Shown here one piece after another: positions 58,761-64,000 of a stretch of DNA of 64,000 nt. The translations under genes and the position numbers were made by a program. The DNA is from Apteryx mantelli (Eukaryota > Chordata > Aves > Apterygiformes > Apterygidae). The stretch spans positions 66,911,684 to 66,975,683 of the forward strand of contig NC_089982.1 in the NCBI RefSeq assembly GCF_036417845.1, read 5' to 3'. A model generated the notes under the pieces. It saw only the letters and a program-made list of their open reading frames with translations, had not been told where the DNA came from and ran no database searches. Numbering within the stretch: the first letter of the stretch is position 1; each line of letters opens with the position of its first letter.

Positions 58761-61700
58761 CCCTGATGAGCAGCAACTTTCTCAAAACAGCTGCTGTGAT
58801 CCTTGGAGAGCACCTTTCATTCTGGAAATTGTATGTGTTGGTATTTCCAAATTTTTCTTTTTTTCACTTTGTCTGCTCAGTAGGAAATTTCAAAAATGTT
58901 TTTTTTCTCTAATTTGGACTTAAACACATTTCAAAATGCCAAAATTTCATCCCTTTAGAAATTCTGGAGTTTGGCCATCTCTAGAATAAATGTTGGCATT
59001 TAAATCCCAACAAAGATTTAATAGATTCAGATGAAGACACTCTCCCAAAATGTAGCAGGTTGCACGGGTTTACCCTAACAGATGGAAAGGTAGCACTCAA
59101 CTGACAAGATCCACCTTCTTTATGTTTAAAATTTAAGAAAGATCGTCCCGTGAAGGGAGTGTAGCCAGGTCTTTTCTTCTTCTGTATTCTTTAAGCTGAA
59201 CAAAGCTGAACAAGAACTGGAATTCAGAGAGGTGTTTTTTGCTCTCCCTGAAAATCTGCTAAGGGCTCTATCCAGTTGCAAAATGATTGTTAACCTTTGT
59301 GAAGACAGCAATTATAATTTTTAATGCTCTCCATTGTGGGTTGTTTCATAAAATGTCTCCTTTTAAGGCTGAAAAACAACCTCATAAAAAAAGCTCGGTG
59401 TTGATCCATAAGGAAAAGTCCGTAGCTTCCTAATTCTTAAACTTCCCGTGCTCCTGCAGCTGAACAATATAGAATTGTGTTGAGAAGGAAAGAACATTCC
59501 CAGTGGTACCTGTCTGAGTTTGGGATTACACTGTCATTTAAGGATACACCTAAATACAGTTTTAGCAGGATCAAGTCTTAGAAAGCTGGCATTTGCCTGA
59601 ACCTTTAGCATTGCATAGGTTAGTACTCTTTTCAGCTACATTTTCCAGTTAAAAAATGTATATTTTTAGAATTTTTGATTCTTGAGTACTATGGTTTCTA
59701 AACCAGGAAGCCCCTGTAGTCATTGTGCTGGGTCAGACGCCTACAAGGAAAAGAGCAAAGCATCACTGTTTTATAATTACCGTATCTCTGTGCAGTGGTT
59801 CTGACAAATTTTAAAAATAGCTTCCTGCTTTAGGAGGAAACTTCCTGTTATTTATATAGTCCTTTCTGTCACCTAATGTAAGGTGTCAAGCTTTTAACTG
59901 AAATGTACTGTATCAAGTTTTATACCCCCATAAAGCTGAACCAATTCTGCTTTCAATTCCTTGATCCTCATGGGCACTGCTAGGAGTGGCATGAACAGAA
60001 AAGCAGAATGAAGAAGTTTCGGGATGAGTATTTTCTGCAAGAAGTCTCTTACTTTCCATTTTAAAAGGAATTTTGTGAAGGGAGAAAGTCTCTTACATAA
60101 TACACCTTTGACATGCTGAATGTGCTTTCAGGTCTCTGTATTTTGCCTCCAAAAGAGCCTTAATGAATAGGGCCTTTAACCCTGCAGATATTTAAAGCTT
60201 CAAGGCTATAAACAAGAGGCAGCAGAATATGTTTTCTTTTGTGTGTGTTAAGGTAGAACAGAACAGTGTCTTATAACAGAAGGGTATTTGGCACCAGGAA
60301 AGTATGGGGCTAAAACTCTGCAGACTGTTATTTTTATTCCCCCTTTACAGTTCTATTTTCTTAGCAACTGTGTCCTCATTACATACGACACCTCCCATCC
60401 CTGTATCATCAGCAAATAAAACCCTATTACGGAGTGTTTTGAGTAACTGGATGGGAAGTATAATGTGGGCCAAATCCCCTCCTGTTGTGCAAAGCAATTC
60501 TGCTGCTATGGCTTTTCTGTGAGGAATGAAGGTATGAACCCCAAAATAGGTATTTTTCTTGGTCTGTACTACCACCATACAAGGTTTGCTCCCGTCAGTA
60601 ACAGCTGCGTGCAGATTCCTAGCATTTTATGGGATGAACAGCAAGAACAGGATCAGAAAAGCCCTGAATGAGTGTGTATTTCCTGCAAAACTCACTATAT
60701 CCTCCCTTCCCTCCCTCTTGGCGGTAGGAACAAATCTTTCCAGCTTACAGTGGTGCCGTCGGCCTTGCCGCTCACGGCCACTCCCAGCCTCTTCTGGCTT
60801 TTGAGGTGACTGGTGTAATTTTTCAGATCTACTAGAATTTGGCCTGCATGTTTTGCTTTCCTTTCGTGGGTTATTGCAGATAGGTGTCCTTTTGGCTTAC
60901 TTACTGATTGGCAGCCAGATAATGATGCTCAAGAACTGATTTTTGCCAGGGACTTTTTTAGGATTTTTTTTTTTTTAATCCATGGTAGAAAAGCCAAAGG
61001 CACTGAAATTGAGTTTTCAAAGTTAAGCATTAATGAGCATTGGTTTTGTTCCGAATAACTTTCAATTTTCTCACTTTAAAAGACAAACAACCAGAACTGT
61101 TACAACAATGATGCCGTAACAGCTCCCAGATTTGTCCATTGTTATCCAGCCTGCTTTTAATTGTCAGAGTGTTGTAAAAGTAAATTCAAAAGTTTTGAAT
61201 TAGCAGCATTTAAAAATCTGTGTAAATCTGGAACTAATAAGGCTCATGCTGAATATTAGTTCTAACAAGAAAGGCCATTTTAAAATATATTCATCTGTGA
61301 TCAAATTCAAATGGACCACTGCAATATATTAGCTTAAATTTTGACCTGAGTTGGCTTTGTACAGAACTGAGGAAAATTAAGTATGATATTAAGAGAGAAG
61401 CTAAGACTAGAACTCAAGAGGACAGGCAGTGCCAGATGTGATTAGTCAGATAGAAAAGCCTGATAATGTAAGAGTGGTGAAGAAGTTACAACTGTACTGC
61501 TGTAAAACAACGTGTAAACAAAGGCACCAAAGACATGGCGTAGATGCACTCTCAAGAATGTGTGTGAATGGAAGTATCACTAAATCAGACAGCGAAAGAG
61601 ATGGAAAAAATATTAACCAGCATATGAATTTGTGCAGCCACCTGACATTAACTAACCTAAAGTCAAGTGAAAGTTATTGTGTGGCTAGACAAACAGACAG

Positions 61701-64000
61701 AAAGGAAGATTATTGTATTAAAATGGAACAGCTGAGCTTTTCAAAAAAAAAAAAAAAAGAGATTGCCTTCTTACTACAGCTACAGAAATAAGGCATAAAA
61801 CGAAAGAATAATCAGGGAAAATTTGAACCTAGTAATCATTAGATCAATAAAAAAGAATTCATCTAGGACAACTGGGAACTTAAGAATGTAAAAGTAAGCA
61901 CAAAAGTGATGTTTTGGCCAGGAACGTCTGGACAGGGAAAATAATTTTTTTTTTAATGTCAGCAGAAAACTTTGTCTAAATGTCAGCAGCAAAAAGAAAA
62001 TGTGAAATCGTCAGCAAAAAAGGAACATTTATTATTCCTGAACTTCCATGTCACCTATGGTAACTTCTGGGAACAAGCTTTTCCACAGGGAGTATTATGA
62101 ATATTTACTGGCAATAGATTTCAAATATTTTTAAACATCTCCCTGAAAACAAAATAAGTCATTGAATGTCCACTCCAGAATGGCTTTCTGTTTCTGAGAG
62201 GAGAAAAAATAGACAGTACACCTACTCTTCAGCAAGAACCAGGAAGATTTTTCAAGAAAGCAAAGGCTGAGGAGGGTGGCGTTTTGGTTTTGCTGCACTG
62301 AAACAGTTGATCCTAAAATGTTGAACAAATTAATCCAATGCGTGCTTATAAATCATTGTTCATCACAGAGAAGCAGTTACGCAAGAGCCCTTAGAAAATC
62401 CTGGATCAAATAAGAACAAGTAGACAAAACTCATAATAGCATATTAGCATATAAAATGCTAAACTCTTTCCACTAATAAATATAGCTAACCCTGTGATAG
62501 GTACCCAACACATCACTGCTTCCCAGGTCTCACAGGGCTTAAGTAGCTTATAGCACCTTAGTAGCAGAAGGGCTGAAAAATGGCAGCAATGTCTCCTCAT
62601 AGCTTTTTCACCTGTCTACCTTTCAGATGAGGCCATTGTTATGCTTATTGTTATGGTTATTGTGATTATGGTAAGTTGTTCCAGCTCCTCCTGCTGAGCT
62701 CTTCCACACTCTATGAACAATTGTGTATCTAGTGGGTAGTAGAAAACAAGAGACTTCCTGCGTAGCATAATGGTTTGGGCTCTTTTCCCTGTCCAGATTA
62801 CTGTAGCTTAGTAGAACCAGGTAACAGCCTCACTCCAAGGAAGATTTAATCATTTATACAATGGAAGATAGCTTCAATAATACAGATGAAGAGACATCCT
62901 CTGCTCCCCAGACTACTTAGGGCCCAATGCAATGTTGGCTGCATTATAGAGTCTCAAGTGCGAGTCAGCAGCCAGCAGTGGAGAGGTAACTCAGGAGCAG
63001 TGAGAGCTTCCAGTGCCTCTCCATGAAGAGTCTAAAATTCAGTTTCAGCTATCTCCAAGTTCTGGATACCAGCTGAGATGCTGTATCTGTGTTTACAGGC
63101 TTATAATTTGCTAATGCATCAAATAGATTCACAATTTCAGGATATGAACCAAAAACTGAGAGCATAACTTTCTAACAGCACGTAACCTGAGATGCCTAAA
63201 TCTGTTTGGAAGGAGCTTAGTTGGACTTTCTCCTCAGCTGTTTCAGATACCCTCTTTAGCTTTCTGTTTCATCTCCTGATGCTGTTACACTCTAAACTTC
63301 CCTCATATATTGTATAGGGAACCTAGCTACTCAAGTCTTCACCTGTTCTTCCAGATGGAGAGGTGACTGAAAATCAGGTGAGCAATGATATGGCTCCAGT
63401 TCTTGGTGCTTTGAAGAGCATCTGGAAAACAGCTGGTATATCCAGGGCAGGGTACACTGCTGAGAGCTTTTCGGGTTAGTACACTGAACTCCAAACTGGC
63501 TAGTGTTTGTTCATTTTGTGTGACCAATTACGACTGGAGTTCTGAGATAAGATTGATGAAAAGTACCTAAATTCTTGGATGGAGAGCTGACTCTTCTGCC
63601 TGGGTGGAGAAGGAGGTAACACTAGCAGCAAAATATCCTTATCTTTGTTTGCCATAAAACCAAAACAAGTTACTCCTAATAGGAGTAATTTGTAAATAAC
63701 TTTATGAAACACGTCTTGCCACAGAGTCCATGCAGGACTATTAAACCAAAAAGTTAAAGCATGGCATACTTTAAGACCACAGTAATGCACAACTTATGGA
63801 AAACTAGAACTATTTTCTGTGAATGTTCATCAGTAAACAGAACACATTATTTTTGTACTTAGAAGACCGAAAGGACTCTCAGAATATCTTAAAAGACAAC
63901 ACCCTTTTTGCACTTTTTTACCAAATTCGCACTGTAATATGCCAGTTTTTTTCATTTTACATCCTGATTACCAAATACCTGACTATACAATCAATCACAT
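58761..64000. other. Upstream of RBPJ, no gene recognised
   Basis: Unique AT-rich sequence with an A16 run at 61743-61758 and a short degenerate 12-bp tandem repeat (TTATGNTTATTG-like) at about 62637-62670. No exon, RNA gene or mobile element was recognised. Confidence 0.5.

Noticed and set aside
58248..58766. 172-codon plus-strand and 151-codon minus-strand frames in the GC-rich patch
   Set aside because: Both strands are open over the same bases, composition-driven, with no recognisable domain.
1..64000. tRNA, rRNA, CRISPR, bacterial operon or defence system, endogenous retrovirus
   Set aside because: No cloverleaf with A/B boxes, no regularly spaced repeats, no dense long ORFs and no paired LTRs or retroviral genes were seen.

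Overview
The window is vertebrate nuclear DNA, almost certainly from a bird. The evidence is a 3'-complete, 5'-truncated CR1 retrotransposon ending in the avian-type octamer tail (two ATTCTRTG-like units), very few other interspersed repeats, only heavily decayed L2/MIR-like remnants, and one sharp CpG island in an otherwise AT-rich background. Nothing looks bacterial, and no complete protein-coding ORF is present; the ORFs longer than 60 codons are CR1 debris, GC-rich open frames in the island, or chance frames.

The one gene I can name is RBPJ (CSL/CBF1, the DNA-binding effector of Notch signalling), on the minus strand. Only its first coding exon is recognised (32585-32604): it encodes MAPVVTG, the N-terminus of the short RBPJ isoform, and ends at a perfect GTAAGT donor in phase 2. 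It lies in a 1.6 kb CpG island (about 31890-33460). Just upstream of the start codon are three perfect TCTCGCGAGA palindromes (BANP-type motif), a perfect NRF1 site, a perfect CSL/RBPJ site (CGTGGGAA) and a CCAAT box. No TATA box was noticed.

Layout: 1-32584 reads as part of RBPJ intron 1 (the gene runs leftward out of the window). It carries a CR1 (about 11740-13471, antisense to RBPJ), a degraded L2-like LINE fragment with a local 195-bp duplication (27.7-29.3 kb), simple repeats and a degenerate minisatellite next to the island. A 45-nt segment at 6992-7036 has good splice sites on both sides and keeps the RBPJ reading frame, so it is a candidate cassette exon. A weaker candidate alternative first exon lies at 17720-17784. 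From 33461 to 64000 is the region upstream of RBPJ: intergenic, or holding unrecognised noncoding or distal 5' exons. It contains MIR-like fragments, ancient palindromic repeat debris, long G-tracts, several short perfect palindromes (one centred on the E-box GTCACGTGAC) and a GC-rich patch near 58.3-58.75 kb.

There is no operon-like system here. The points of interest are regulatory: the promoter architecture, possible RBPJ autoregulation, candidate alternative exons, and an apparent flip in strand composition at the island. All of this was done by eye; no alignment or database search was run.
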